The notes under the pieces: model-generated | The model's input: the letters and a program-made list of their open reading frames with translations, nothing else | What the model was told of the DNA's origin: nothing | Databases searched by the model: none | Made by a program: the position numbers and the translations under genes | Origin: RBC038 sp041390625 | Lineage (GTDB): Bacteria; Chloroflexota; Dehalococcoidia; UBA2979 | Assembly: GCA_041390625.1 (NCBI GenBank) | Contig: JAWKPM010000004.1 | Span: forward strand, 124,001-188,000 | Direction of reading: 5' to 3' | Length of the DNA stretch: 64,000 bases | Shown here: positions 41,032 to 49,413 of the stretch, piece after piece | Layout: the number at the start of each line of letters is the position of its first letter | Numbering within the stretch: the first letter of the stretch is position 1

Positions 41032-42903
41032 CTAGCGGTCGAGGCCCGGCGCGCCGGACTCCAGCCACATCGTCTGCACCTGGTCGCTCGTGTAGCAGCT
41101 CCCCACGGGCCCCGTGGCGCCGTGCGGACGGTAGTTGAGCGCGTAGTTGTGCCACGCGTACCGGCGGTACGCCTCGGGCCACCAGAGGTCCCACACCTGA
41201 TCGTGGATGATGTCCCAGACCTGCTGCCAGACTTCCTTCTTCTCCGCCGCATCCGTCAGCGCGCGCTGCTTCTCCAGCAACATGTCGAGCTCGGCATTGC
41301 CGGCGGCGTTGTAGTTCAGGCCGCCCTGCGTGTGCCACCACCCGAAGATGTTCTGGTCCATCGAGAAGCCGAACGGCCCCCACACGATGCCGATCGAGTC
41401 GTCGAAGTTGCGGTCCGACAGCAGCGTCACCTGCGTCGGGTTGTCGACCTGGCGGAACGAGACCTCCACCTCGGGAACGGCCGAGTTGAGACCCGGGATG
41501 AGGATCTCGCCGGAGTCCTGACGGTCGTACCAGGTGACGTGCTCCCAGGTGAGCTTGTTGTCGGCCGAGTAGCCCGCTGCCTGCAGCAGCTGCGACGCCT
41601 GCTCCGGGTCGAACTGGTACCACTGACCGTTCGCCCGGGCGTCCGGGTACTCGTCGTAGAGCAGCGCCCACGGCATCGGCGCGTTCGAGTAGGCGCCGTT
41701 CGGGTTCTGGTTGTCGCCCGCGTTGTCCGCGAGGTCGAACTCGTCCCGGCTCATCCCGAGCGAGATCGCGTGCCGCACCCGGTCGTCCTGGAACTTCGGG
41801 TTCGTCATCTGGAAGTGCCAGCCGTTGACGTTCGCGCCTCGCGAAGTCGGGAACTTCCAGCCGACCGTCGTGTCCTTCGAGGACACCATGCTGTCCATGT
41901 CGTCGTCGTCGCGGGCACTCCATGAGAAGAAGTTGTCCGTCAGGAAGCCGGCACGCAGCGCCGCCGTGTCGCTCTGGACCGCCGTGATGACCTCGTCGAT
42001 GAACGGCAGCCCCTCCTTGAAGTACTCGGGGTGCTTCTGGAAGACGGAGCGCTCTTTCGGCGTCCACTCTGCCTGCAGGTACGGACCCGTCGCGATCGCC
42101 TCTCGGTCGAGACGGTCTTCGTCCTCGATCAGCTCCTTCACCCACATGAACGACCACGAGGCGAGGTTGATCGGGAAGTCCGAGATCGGCTGGTCGAGCG
42201 TCACCTTCACGGTGTAGTCGTCCGGCGTCTCGATGCCGGTGACGTTCGCGAACACGTCCTTCTGCACGCCGCCGGCCTGGTAGCGCTCCATCGAGAGCTT
42301 CACGTCCTCGGACGTGTACTCGCGGCCGTTCGTGGGGTCGACGTTGTGCGTCTTGATGCCCTGATGCAGGTGGAACGTGAACTCGGTGTTGTCCGGGCTC
42401 GCCTCCCAGTTCTCCGCCAGATCACCTTCGACCTCGACGATGAACGGATGCGCGTTCGCCCCGGTGCGCTGCTTGATGAGCTTGTTGTTCGTGTAGTTCA
42501 TCGTCGTGTAGATGGTGCACGACAGCGTCCGGTTGATGTCCATGCGCGGCGGGTCGAGGTAGGTCGTGTTGAGTGTGCCGCCGTACTTCCCGTTGACCAT
42601 CGGATCCAGCTCCGCGGGGGACGGCGGCACCGGTGCGCTGTAGTAGCCGGGTGCCAGCTTGATCTGGTCCTCGGGGACCGGCGTCCCCCCGGACACGGCC
42701 TCAGTCGCCGTGGCGGTGACGGCACCGCCTGCGGCCGCGCCCTGCCCCTCGGGGCCCGTGGTCGCGGTGGCCTCGGCGCCGTCGTCACCGCCGCCGCAGC
42801 CGATCAGCGCCGCCCCTGCGAGGCCGGCAAGGCCAACGCCGGCGCCGCGAATCGCGGTTCTCCTCGACAGCGCGCGGGACGTCCAGTAGTTGCGTTCGGC
42901 CAT
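41032..42903 (-). CDS. Tat-exported lipoprotein, family 5 solute-binding protein (copy A)
   Basis: A 623-residue substrate-binding protein of the peptide/nickel ABC family. The signal has twin arginines (SRRTAIRG, residues 13-20) and a lipobox ending LIGC with Cys36, so a folded, lipid-anchored export route is predicted. A Thr/Ala/Gly linker leads to the family 5 domain (DPPRMDINRTLSCTIYT, YTSEDVKLSMERY, GPFGFSMDQNIFGWWH). GGAGGGAGC precedes ATG 42903. It is about 90% identical by eye to the next copy (43154-45022). No permease or ATPase gene is nearby, so the transporter is elsewhere or absent. Ligand unknown. Confidence 0.9.
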   Translation of the reverse strand: MAERNYWTSRALSRRTAIRGAGVGLAGLAGAALIGCGGGDDGAEATATTGPEGQGAAAGGAVTATATEAVSGGTPVPEDQIKLAPGYYSAPVPPSPAELDPMVNGKYGGTLNTTYLDPPRMDINRTLSCTIYTTMNYTNNKLIKQRTGANAHPFIVEVEGDLAENWEASPDNTEFTFHLHQGIKTHNVDPTNGREYTSEDVKLSMERYQAGGVQKDVFANVTGIETPDDYTVKVTLDQPISDFPINLASWSFMWVKELIEDEDRLDREAIATGPYLQAEWTPKERSVFQKHPEYFKEGLPFIDEVITAVQSDTAALRAGFLTDNFFSWSARDDDDMDSMVSSKDTTVGWKFPTSRGANVNGWHFQMTNPKFQDDRVRHAISLGMSRDEFDLADNAGDNQNPNGAYSNAPMPWALLYDEYPDARANGQWYQFDPEQASQLLQAAGYSADNKLTWEHVTWYDRQDSGEILIPGLNSAVPEVEVSFRQVDNPTQVTLLSDRNFDDSIGIVWGPFGFSMDQNIFGWWHTQGGLNYNAAGNAELDMLLEKQRALTDAAEKKEVWQQVWDIIHDQVWDLWWPEAYRRYAWHNYALNYRPHGATGPVGSCYTSDQVQTMWLESGAPGLDR

Positions 42904-42975
42904 ATGACAGCTCCCTCCAGGCATGCTTGTCGCTGTGCGACTTGCATAGACGGTAGGGATCTAGTCAATATGTCT

Positions 42976-43008
42976 GTGATATCACGAATAGGCGTGGCTG
43001 ATATCAGC
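42976..43008. promoter_or_regulatory. Two TGATATCA palindromes upstream of copy A
   Basis: GTGATATCAC (42976-42985) and GCTGATATCAGC (42997-43008) are perfect palindromes sharing the core TGATATCA, with centres 22 bases apart (about two helical turns). They lie 73-105 bases upstream of the copy A start. This spacing suggests cooperative binding of a dimeric regulator. The rest of this 250-base gap holds no gene. Confidence 0.6.
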
Positions 43009-43057
43009 GACATTGTTTTTGTGCACTCACGCACAGACCGAGGCGCACGGCGAACAG

Positions 43058-43089
43058 CACGAGGGCCGGCTCCCGGACCGGCCCTCGTG
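43058..43089 (-). terminator. Terminator behind binding protein copy B
   Basis: CACGAGGGCCGG and CCGGCCCTCGTG form a perfect 12-base stem with an 8-base loop, 65 bases downstream of the copy B stop. It corresponds in position and sequence to the hairpin behind copy A. Confidence 0.7.
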
Positions 43090-43153
43090 CCCCAGAGGGA
43101 ACTGGCGATTGAGGTACGAGGCGGGCGCCTCGGACGCACCCGCCCCCGGACCG

Positions 43154-45022
43154 CTAGCGGTCGAGGCCCGGCGCGCCGGACTCCAGCCACATCGTCTGCA
43201 TCTGATCGCTGGTGTAGCAGGAGTCGACACCGGTCGCGCCGTGCGGGCGGTAGTTGAGCGCGTAGTTGTGCCACGCGTACCGGCGGTACGCCTCGGGCCA
43301 CCACAGGTCCCACACCTGGTCGTGGATGATGTCCCACACCTGTTGCCAGACATCCTTCTTCTCAGCGAGATCGGTCAGCGCCCGCTGCTGCTCGAGCAGC
43401 GCATCGAGCTCGGCGTTGCCGGCCGCGTTGTAGTTGAGCCCGCCGTTCGTGTGCCACCACCCGAAGATGTTCTGGTCCATCGAGAACCCGAACGGACCCC
43501 ACACGATGCCGATCGAGTCGTCGAAGTTCCGGTCCGACAGCAACGTCACCTGGGTCGGGTTGTCGACCTGTCGGAAGGAGACGTCCACCTCCGGCACCGC
43601 CGCGTTCAGCCCCGGGATGAGGATCTCGCCCGAGTCCTGGCGGTCGTACCAGGTGACGTGCTCGAACGTCAGCTTGTTGTCCGCGGTATAGCCCGCGGCC
43701 TGCAGCAGCTGCGAGGCCTGCTCCGGGTCGAACTGGTACCACTGACCGTTCGCCCGGGCGTCCGGGTACTCGTCGTACAGCAGCGCCCAAGGCATCGGCG
43801 CGTTCGAGTACGCCCCGTTCGGGTTCTGGTTGTCGCCGGCGTTGTCCGCGAGGTCGAACTCGTCGCGGCTCATCCCGAGGGAGATCGCCCGGCGCACCCG
43901 CTCGTCCTGGAACTTCGGGTTCGTCATCTGGAAGTGCCAGCCGTTGACGTTCGCACCTCGCGAGGTCGGGTACTTCCAACCGACCGTCGTGTCCTTCGAC
44001 GACACCATGTCGTTCATGTCGTCGTCGTCACGCGCCGCCCAGGCGAAAAAGTTGTCCGTCAGGAATCCCGCGCGCTGAGCCGCCGTGTCGTTCTGGACGT
44101 TGGTGATCACCTTGTCGAGGAACGGCAACCCCTCTTTGAAGTAGTCGGGGTGCTTCTCAAAGACCGAGCGCTCCTTCTTCGTCCACTCCGCCTGGATGAA
44201 CGGCCCCGTGCCGATCGCCTCCTCCTGCAGGCGGTCTTCGTCCTCGATGAGCTCCTTCACCCACATGAAGGACCAGGAGGCGAGGTTGATCGGGAAGTCC
44301 GAGATCGGCTGGTCGAGCGTGACGACGACCGTGTTGTCGTCCGGCGTCTCGATGCCCGTCACCGGCGCAAAGACGTCCTTCTGCACGCCGCCCGCCTGAT
44401 ACCGCTCCATCGAGAGCTTCACGTCCTCCGACGTGTAAACGCGGCCGTTCGTGGGGTCGACGTTGTGCGTCTTGATGCCCGGGTGCAGGTGGAACGTGAA
44501 CTCGGTGTTGTCCGGGCTCGCCTCCCAGCTTTCCGCCAGGTCGCCCTCGACCTCGACGATGAACGGGTGGGCGCTCGCTCCGGTGCGCTGCTTGATCAGC
44601 TTGTTGTTGGTGTAGTTCATCGTCGTGTAGATGGTGCACGACAGCGTCCGGTTGATGTCCATGCGCGGCGGGTCGAGGTAGCGCGCGTTCAGCGTGCCGC
44701 CGTACTTCCCGTTGACCATCGGATTCGCCTCGGCGGGCGATGCCGGCACAGGCGAGCTGTAGTACCCGGACGCCAGCTTGATCTGGTCCTCGGGAACCGG
44801 GGTAGAACCGCCCGCCGCCTCGGTCGCCGTGGCGGTCACGGCGCCACCCGAAGCAGCGCCCTGCCCCTCCGGGCCGGTGGTGGGCGTGGCATCGGCGCCG
44901 TCGTCGCTCCCACCGCACCCGATCAGCGCGGCCCCCGCGAGGCCGGCAATGCCGACCCCGGCGCCGCGGATCGCGGTTCGTCGCGATAGGGCTCGGGACG
45001 TCCAGTAGTTGTGTTCGGCCAT
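43154..45022 (-). CDS. Tat-exported lipoprotein, family 5 solute-binding protein (copy B)
   Basis: A 622-residue paralogue of copy A with the same twin-arginine signal (SRRTAIRG), lipobox LIGC and family 5 domain. Differences are scattered substitutions (roughly 60 in 622), with a few in likely ligand loops such as YLDPP preceded by AR instead of TT, and DRLQEEAIGTGPFIQ instead of DRLDREAIATGPYLQ. The same ribosome site and flanks indicate a segmental tandem duplication. The upstream region lacks the TGATATCA palindromes of copy A, so regulation may differ. No ABC partner genes nearby. Confidence 0.9.
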   Translation of the reverse strand: MAEHNYWTSRALSRRTAIRGAGVGIAGLAGAALIGCGGSDDGADATPTTGPEGQGAASGGAVTATATEAAGGSTPVPEDQIKLASGYYSSPVPASPAEANPMVNGKYGGTLNARYLDPPRMDINRTLSCTIYTTMNYTNNKLIKQRTGASAHPFIVEVEGDLAESWEASPDNTEFTFHLHPGIKTHNVDPTNGRVYTSEDVKLSMERYQAGGVQKDVFAPVTGIETPDDNTVVVTLDQPISDFPINLASWSFMWVKELIEDEDRLQEEAIGTGPFIQAEWTKKERSVFEKHPDYFKEGLPFLDKVITNVQNDTAAQRAGFLTDNFFAWAARDDDDMNDMVSSKDTTVGWKYPTSRGANVNGWHFQMTNPKFQDERVRRAISLGMSRDEFDLADNAGDNQNPNGAYSNAPMPWALLYDEYPDARANGQWYQFDPEQASQLLQAAGYTADNKLTFEHVTWYDRQDSGEILIPGLNAAVPEVDVSFRQVDNPTQVTLLSDRNFDDSIGIVWGPFGFSMDQNIFGWWHTNGGLNYNAAGNAELDALLEQQRALTDLAEKKDVWQQVWDIIHDQVWDLWWPEAYRRYAWHNYALNYRPHGATGVDSCYTSDQMQTMWLESGAPGLDR

Positions 45023-45205
45023 TCGACAGCTCCCTCCGGTGAGTGCAGGCTTGCGCTCACGTTATGGGAGCCGTCAATCCATTTGTGAATCACGTTCGAG
45101 AATACGCGCCCGAGGTGTCATCAAAGGCCGAGCACGCCGCAAGAGTCCGGCTACGCGTCCCACCCCTCCGGCAGCGCACCTCCGAACGACCATGCGAGGT
45201 TCGAC

Positions 45206-45625
45206 CTACTCCCCCTCGGAGTAGTCCCAGCCCTTCAACCGCCGAGGCGTAAGGCGAAACAGCACCGAGGACGGTCGGTCCCGATACGGCTCCGCGAACG
45301 CGCGGCCTCGCTCATCGCCGTAGTAGGCCACGGCGGAGGCGAGCACGACCTCGTACAGCCGCGCCGGGTCCTCGACGGCCTCGACAGGACCGTCCATCAC
45401 CACTGCGGCATACGGCGGCTCGCGCGTGTCGACGCAAAGCGAGGCGTGAGGGCGCGCCTGGAGGTTGCGCCACTTGAGGCTCGTGCGCCCCGTGAACATG
45501 TACGCGGCCCCGTCCTCCCAGTGGAACCAGATCGGAGTCGAACGCGGACGCCCCGCACCATCGACGGTCGAGAGCACCGCCACGATCGGCCGCGCGAGGA
45601 AGGCCTCGATCTGCTCCGGGGTCAC
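45206..45625 (-). CDS. PPOX-class split-barrel protein
   Basis: A 139-residue FMN/F420-dependent split-barrel protein: VAVLSTVDGAGRPRSTPIWF, AAYMFTGRTSLKWRNLQARP and CVDTREPPYAAVVMDGPVE follow the family order. Pro-His and Lys-Trp-Arg-Asn residues at the flavin phosphate site resemble F420-binding members. Reaction unknown. GTG 45625 overlaps the stop of the MBL gene upstream (GTGA). The 183-base gap downstream, before copy B, contains an imperfect GTGAGTGCA/TGCGCTCAC repeat close to the copy B start but no gene. Confidence 0.82.
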   Translation of the reverse strand: MTPEQIEAFLARPIVAVLSTVDGAGRPRSTPIWFHWEDGAAYMFTGRTSLKWRNLQARPHASLCVDTREPPYAAVVMDGPVEAVEDPARLYEVVLASAVAYYGDERGRAFAEPYRDRPSSVLFRLTPRRLKGWDYSEGE

Positions 45626-46467
45626 GCCGGCACCCAGCGGTAGCCCGTCTCGACCCGCTCGACGCGACCGAAGGTGGGGATCGGGAAGTGCCCGCCCGTC
45701 ACGAGGGCGCCTCGCTCCGCCGCGAGCGCCGATATCTTCGCGCGCGATCGAGTCGACTCCGCCGGATCGAGGTCGACGCCCGGCAGCCAGTCGTGGTGCT
45801 CGAAGTGGATCGGGTGGTGCGCCGCATCGCCCGTGATCAGCAGGTGCTCGCCGTTCGAAGCAAGCATGACCGAGCAGTGGCCGGGCGTGTGCCCGGGCGT
45901 CGGCACCATCGTCAGCGCATCCGAGATCGCGTGCTCACCGTCGAAAGTGCGCACGCGCCCCGCCACCTGCACCGGCACGATGCGCGTACGCGTGTACTCG
46001 GACTGTGCGTTGTCGTCGGACTCATTCGAGGTCCAGTAGTCGAGCTCGCGCTGGTGGAGGTGGATCGTCGCGTTCGGGAAGGTGATGGCGCCCGCGGCCT
46101 CGTCGTTCACGTTCCAGCCGCAGTGGTCCCCGTGGAGGTGCGTGTGCACGATCGTGTCGACGTCCGGGGGCGTGACATCGAGCTCCGCGAGCCGCTCGAT
46201 CAGCTCGCCGCCGCCCGGGATCCCCTGCTCCTTCGAGCGCGCACCGAGGCCGGTGTCGACGAGCGTGACGTGCCCGTCGCCGCGGATGAGGAACGCGCCG
46301 AAGTTGAACGGCAGCTGCTGCTCGGGATCCGTGATCCCGAGGGCGCGCGTCCACTCCGCCGGCTCGATGCCGCTGAAGAACCCACCGAGGGCGCGCTCGG
46401 GGGCGCCGTCGGAGAGCGCAGCGACCTCCAGGGCGCCGATGCGGAACGTCTCGCTCAGTCTGGACAT
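45622..46467 (-). CDS. Metallo-beta-lactamase-fold hydrolase (paralogue 2)
   Basis: A 281-residue MBL protein with THLHGDHCGWN, PGHTPGHCSV and GDAAHHPI metal motifs and an N-terminal FRIGALEVAALSDG resembling paralogue 1 at 38985-39866. It is translationally coupled to the PPOX gene. The two MBL genes lie on either side of the duplicated binding proteins, each paired with a different small enzyme. A GAGGGAGG ribosome site precedes ATG 46467. Substrate unknown; lactone or ester hydrolysis is typical of the subgroup. Confidence 0.88.
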   Translation of the reverse strand: MSRLSETFRIGALEVAALSDGAPERALGGFFSGIEPAEWTRALGITDPEQQLPFNFGAFLIRGDGHVTLVDTGLGARSKEQGIPGGGELIERLAELDVTPPDVDTIVHTHLHGDHCGWNVNDEAAGAITFPNATIHLHQRELDYWTSNESDDNAQSEYTRTRIVPVQVAGRVRTFDGEHAISDALTMVPTPGHTPGHCSVMLASNGEHLLITGDAAHHPIHFEHHDWLPGVDLDPAESTRSRAKISALAAERGALVTGGHFPIPTFGRVERVETGYRWVPA

Positions 46468-46528
46468 GGACGGCCTCCCTCGGATGCGATTGGAGGATAG
46501 ACGAGGGGCGTTGGACCTCGGCTTGCGG

Positions 46529-46558
46529 TTGCCGCCCCGTGAAGCACGCCCGTATCAT
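46529..46558 (+). promoter_or_regulatory. Promoter for ilvE
   Basis: TTGCCG at 46529-46534 is separated by 18 bases from TATCAT at 46553-46558. The RNA would carry a leader of about 70 bases before the ilvE ATG at 46634. No leader peptide or clear riboswitch is seen in it. Confidence 0.5.
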
Positions 46559-46633
46559 CGCTGGAATCTCTTCTCACGGACGCGCGCGCCTTCGAGGCAC
46601 GCGCAGGCCGCCGCGGCCGAACGGAGCTGCCGG

Positions 46634-47572
46634 ATGCCGACGCCGACTGCGTTCTTCAAGGGCCAGTTCGTCCCGCTCGCCGAGGCGAACATCAACGTGA
46701 TGACGCACGCCTTCAACTACGGCACGGCGGTATTCGAGGGCGTCCGCGGCAACTGGAACGACGAAGAGGGCCAGCTCTACCTCTTCCGCGTCCGCGAGCA
46801 CATCGAGCGCATCCGCCAGAGCGCGAAGATCATGCGCCTCGAGCTGAAGTACTCCGACGACGAGATCGTGGACTGGGTGCGCCAGCTCGCGGAGATGAAC
46901 GAGTACCGCGAGGACGTCTACATCCGCCCCATCGTCTACAAGTCGTCCGAAGTCGTGGGCGTGCGCATGCACAACCTCGAGGACGACTTCCTGATGTTCG
47001 TGACGCCCTTTGGCGCCTACCTCGACATCGACAAGGGCGCGCGCTGCATGACCTCGTCGTGGCGTCGCGTGGACGACACCTCGATCCCCGCGCGAGCGAA
47101 GGTCAACGGCCTCTACGTGAACAACGCGCTCGCCAAGACCGAGGCCCAGCTCAGCGGCTTCGACGAGGCGATCATGCTCAACCAGGACGGCCACGTCTCC
47201 GAGGGCTCCGGCGAGAACATCGTCATCCTGCGGCACGGCCGGCTGATCACCCCGCCGCCCTCCGACAACATCCTCGAGGGCATCACCCTCGAGACCGCCC
47301 TCGAGATCGCGCAGCGCGAGCTCGGCCTCGAGGTCGAGCGACGCACGATCGACCGCACCGAGCTCTACATCGCCGACGAGGTCTTCATGACCGGCACCGC
47401 GGCGCACGTCACTCCCGTGGTCGAGCTCGACCGCGTGCCGATTGGCGACGGCCGGCCCGGCCCCCTCGCGAAGCAGCTGCAAGAGCGCTACTTCGCGGCC
47501 ATCACCGGCCGCGTCCCGGAGTACCGCGACTGGCTGATGCCGGTGTACACGCGCGAGGCGGTGAAGGCCTGA
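46634..47572 (+). CDS. ilvE: Branched-chain amino acid aminotransferase
   Basis: A 312-residue class IV PLP aminotransferase. It shows the family order FNYGTAVFEGVRGNW, ARAKVNGLYVNNALAKTEA with the expected PLP region, GSGENIVILRHG and FMTGTAAHVTPVVELD. It catalyses the last step of valine, leucine and isoleucine synthesis. The ATG at 46634 is chosen because homology begins there and GGAG lies 8 bases upstream; a much longer frame upstream is spurious. It is about 8 kb from the ilv-leu operon, whose pathway it completes. The PH-like gene follows on the same strand. Confidence 0.93.
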   Translation: MPTPTAFFKGQFVPLAEANINVMTHAFNYGTAVFEGVRGNWNDEEGQLYLFRVREHIERIRQSAKIMRLELKYSDDEIVDWVRQLAEMNEYREDVYIRPIVYKSSEVVGVRMHNLEDDFLMFVTPFGAYLDIDKGARCMTSSWRRVDDTSIPARAKVNGLYVNNALAKTEAQLSGFDEAIMLNQDGHVSEGSGENIVILRHGRLITPPPSDNILEGITLETALEIAQRELGLEVERRTIDRTELYIADEVFMTGTAAHVTPVVELDRVPIGDGRPGPLAKQLQERYFAAITGRVPEYRDWLMPVYTREAVKA

Positions 47573-47634
47573 CCCTGAGCCCGCGGGCGACCATCGAAGC
47601 GGCGGGCACGGCGCCGCCCCGGGCGGCCTAGCCG

Positions 47635-48531
47635 GTGTTCATCCACCCCTCGCGATCGCTCGGGCTGCTCGTCGGCGGCTTCCTGACGCTGTGGGCCGCC
47701 GGCATCGCGTACCTCCTCCTCAACGAGGGCGCGACCTCCGGCGCAGGTGTCGGCACGCTGCTGTCGTACCTCGGCGGCATCGCCGTCGGTGTCCTCGCGG
47801 TGCTCTTCGGCTACTGGACCTACTCGCTCGCGACGATGTCCTACGCCATCGACCGCAACGGCCTCCAGATCACGTGGGGGCCGATCCGCCAGGTGATCCC
47901 GCTCGGAGCGATCGAGCGACTGGTGCCTGGCACCGCTCTCGGCGTCCCGCCCGTCCGAGGCGTGTCGTGGTGGGGGCACCACGTCGGCATCGCGAACATC
48001 GAGCGCATCGGCCAGGTGCTCTTCTACTCGACGCACCAGTCCCCCGAGCAGGTGCTGTACGTCATCACCTCGGAGCGGGCCTACGCGATCTCCGTCGAGG
48101 ACCCGCAGGCCTTCGCCCGCGAGATCCAGACGAGGCAGGACCTCGGCCCGACGGCCGTCGTGACACACCACGTCGAGCGCTCCGGCCCGGCCGTCCATGC
48201 GCTCTGGGACGATCGTCTCGGACGGGCGCTGGCCCTCGCTGCAATCGCCGCCGGCCTCGCCGTCTGGCTCCAGGTGGTGCTCCGCTACCCCTCGCTGCCG
48301 GCGACGCTGCAGCTGCACTTCCCACCGAACGACGCCCCCGAGGTCCTCACGCTCTCGAATCGCGAGGCGCTCTTCGAGATCCCCCGCACCGGCTCGGCGA
48401 TCCTCGTGCTGAACCTCGTGCTGGCGATCGCGCTCTACGGCTGGGAACGCACGCCCGGCTACGTCCTGCTCGCGGCGGCGTTCGGCGTGCAGGTCGCGCT
48501 CTTCGCCGCTACCACGATCGCGCTCGCCTAG
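47635..48531 (+). CDS. Membrane protein with bacterial PH-like domain
   Basis: A 298-residue protein with two N-terminal helices (about residues 8-28 and 42-65), a beta-rich section YAIDRNGLQITWGPIRQVIP to AYAISVEDPQAF typical of bacterial PH domains, and two further helices near residues 200 and 265. Such proteins are linked to membrane stress functions in some bacteria, but most are uncharacterised. The GTG at 47635 lies 5 bases after a TAG in another frame; no ribosome site is obvious. It converges on the methyltransferase gene with stops 5 bases apart. Confidence 0.72.
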   Translation: MFIHPSRSLGLLVGGFLTLWAAGIAYLLLNEGATSGAGVGTLLSYLGGIAVGVLAVLFGYWTYSLATMSYAIDRNGLQITWGPIRQVIPLGAIERLVPGTALGVPPVRGVSWWGHHVGIANIERIGQVLFYSTHQSPEQVLYVITSERAYAISVEDPQAFAREIQTRQDLGPTAVVTHHVERSGPAVHALWDDRLGRALALAAIAAGLAVWLQVVLRYPSLPATLQLHFPPNDAPEVLTLSNREALFEIPRTGSAILVLNLVLAIALYGWERTPGYVLLAAAFGVQVALFAATTIALA

Positions 48532-48535
48532 CCCG

Positions 48536-49348
48536 CTACGGGGCCCGTCCGAGGACCTCGACGTTCACGTACATGAAGAAGGCGTCCGCGCTCGCCACCC
48601 AGGCGCGCCAGCCCTCGGCGATCGTCTCGAGGTCCGCGTGCGTCGCGAGGCCGTACTCGACCGCCTGCGTCGCGACGCTCGAGTGCAGCGAGCGGTCGGC
48701 CCACGAGAGCCCCCAGTTCGCGACCGCCTCGGGTGTCGAGAACAGCACCGTTGTCGCCGAGACCTCGATGTCGACGAACCCGGCCTCGCGCACCCACGCC
48801 GCGAGACGACGGCCCGCGTTCGCGTCGGCGCCGTTGCGCATCGTCACCTCGCGATAGAGGTCGAAGAACCGATCGAGCTGCGGCGACGGCGGCCAGTGCG
48901 TCATCGTGCCGTAGTCCGCGTCCCGCACCGCCACGAGGCCGCCCGAGCGCAGCACTCGACGCCACTCGCGCAGTGCCTCGACCGGTCGCGCCACGTGCTG
49001 CAGCACCTGGTGCGCATGCACGGCGTCGAATGAGCCCGCCTCGAACTCGAGGGCGTACGCGTCGGCCGTCTCGAAGCGCAGCGACTCGAGGCCGCTCTCG
49101 ACGCCCCGGACGCGCGCCTCCTCGACCACCTCGGGCACGAGGTCGACGCCCACCGTCTCCCCCGGCGCGACCGCGCGCGCGAGGCCCACGGTGATCGTCC
49201 CCGGCCCGCATCCCACATCGAGGAGGCGCATGCCGGATCGCAGTCGAGGCAGCAGGTACGCCGCATCGACCTCGGCGGTGCGGCGTGCGTGCTGCGCGAC
49301 CACCGAGGCGTGATGGCCGTGCGTGTATCGGTCGGGCGCGTTCGTCAT
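48536..49348 (-). CDS. Class I SAM-dependent methyltransferase
   Basis: A 270-residue methyltransferase. The SAM-binding motif I is LLDVGCGPGTITVGLA, followed by GVDLVPEVVEEA, the post-motif FDAVHAHQVLQHV and GGLVAVRDADYG, as in UbiE/Methyltransf_11 proteins. The acceptor is unknown; quinone or small-molecule methylation is common in the family. ATG 49348 has no Shine-Dalgarno sequence but TACCAT ends 7 bases upstream, suggesting a leaderless transcript. It is divergent from the flavoprotein gene at 49414. Confidence 0.85.
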   Translation of the reverse strand: MTNAPDRYTHGHHASVVAQHARRTAEVDAAYLLPRLRSGMRLLDVGCGPGTITVGLARAVAPGETVGVDLVPEVVEEARVRGVESGLESLRFETADAYALEFEAGSFDAVHAHQVLQHVARPVEALREWRRVLRSGGLVAVRDADYGTMTHWPPSPQLDRFFDLYREVTMRNGADANAGRRLAAWVREAGFVDIEVSATTVLFSTPEAVANWGLSWADRSLHSSVATQAVEYGLATHADLETIAEGWRAWVASADAFFMYVNVEVLGRAP

Positions 49349-49355
49349 GACGCCG

Positions 49356-49361
49356 ATGGTA
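49356..49361 (-). promoter_or_regulatory. TANNNT element before the methyltransferase
   Basis: TACCAT (minus strand) lies 7 bases before the ATG. It is interpreted as a -10 element of a leaderless mRNA. No convincing -35 box is present. Confidence 0.35.
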
Positions 49362-49401
49362 GTTGCGAACCGCCACGGTCGCCTCATCCCGCGGCGCTCG
49401 A

Positions 49402-49407
49402 TAGCAT
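49402..49407 (+). promoter_or_regulatory. TANNNT element before the flavoprotein
   Basis: TAGCAT lies 6 bases before the GTG of the geranylgeranyl-reductase-like gene, which has no Shine-Dalgarno sequence. The same hexamer and spacing occur before the TRIC gene at 35153. Confidence 0.4.
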
Positions 49408-49413
49408 CGAGGC

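Larger units (their letters stand above)
40934..42917 (-). repeat. Tandem duplication unit A
   Basis: This unit spans the downstream hairpins, the complete binding-protein gene and its ribosome site. It is directly repeated as unit B at 43058-45036. Similarity extends about 110 bases beyond the stop codon but ends a few bases upstream of the ribosome site. Confidence 0.8.
43058..45036 (-). repeat. Tandem duplication unit B
   Basis: Second unit of the tandem duplication, in the same orientation as unit A. The shared non-coding tail includes the block CCCAGAGGGAACTGGCGAT in both units, showing that the copy event included the terminator region. Confidence 0.8.

Noticed and set aside
42904..43057. 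A -35/-10 promoter in the TTGACT region before copy A
   Set aside because: TTGACT is present, but no -10 box lies at an acceptable distance, so I list only the palindromes.
46082..46633. Extended N-terminus of ilvE
   Set aside because: Antisense to the MBL gene and contains no aminotransferase sequence; the family starts at 46634.
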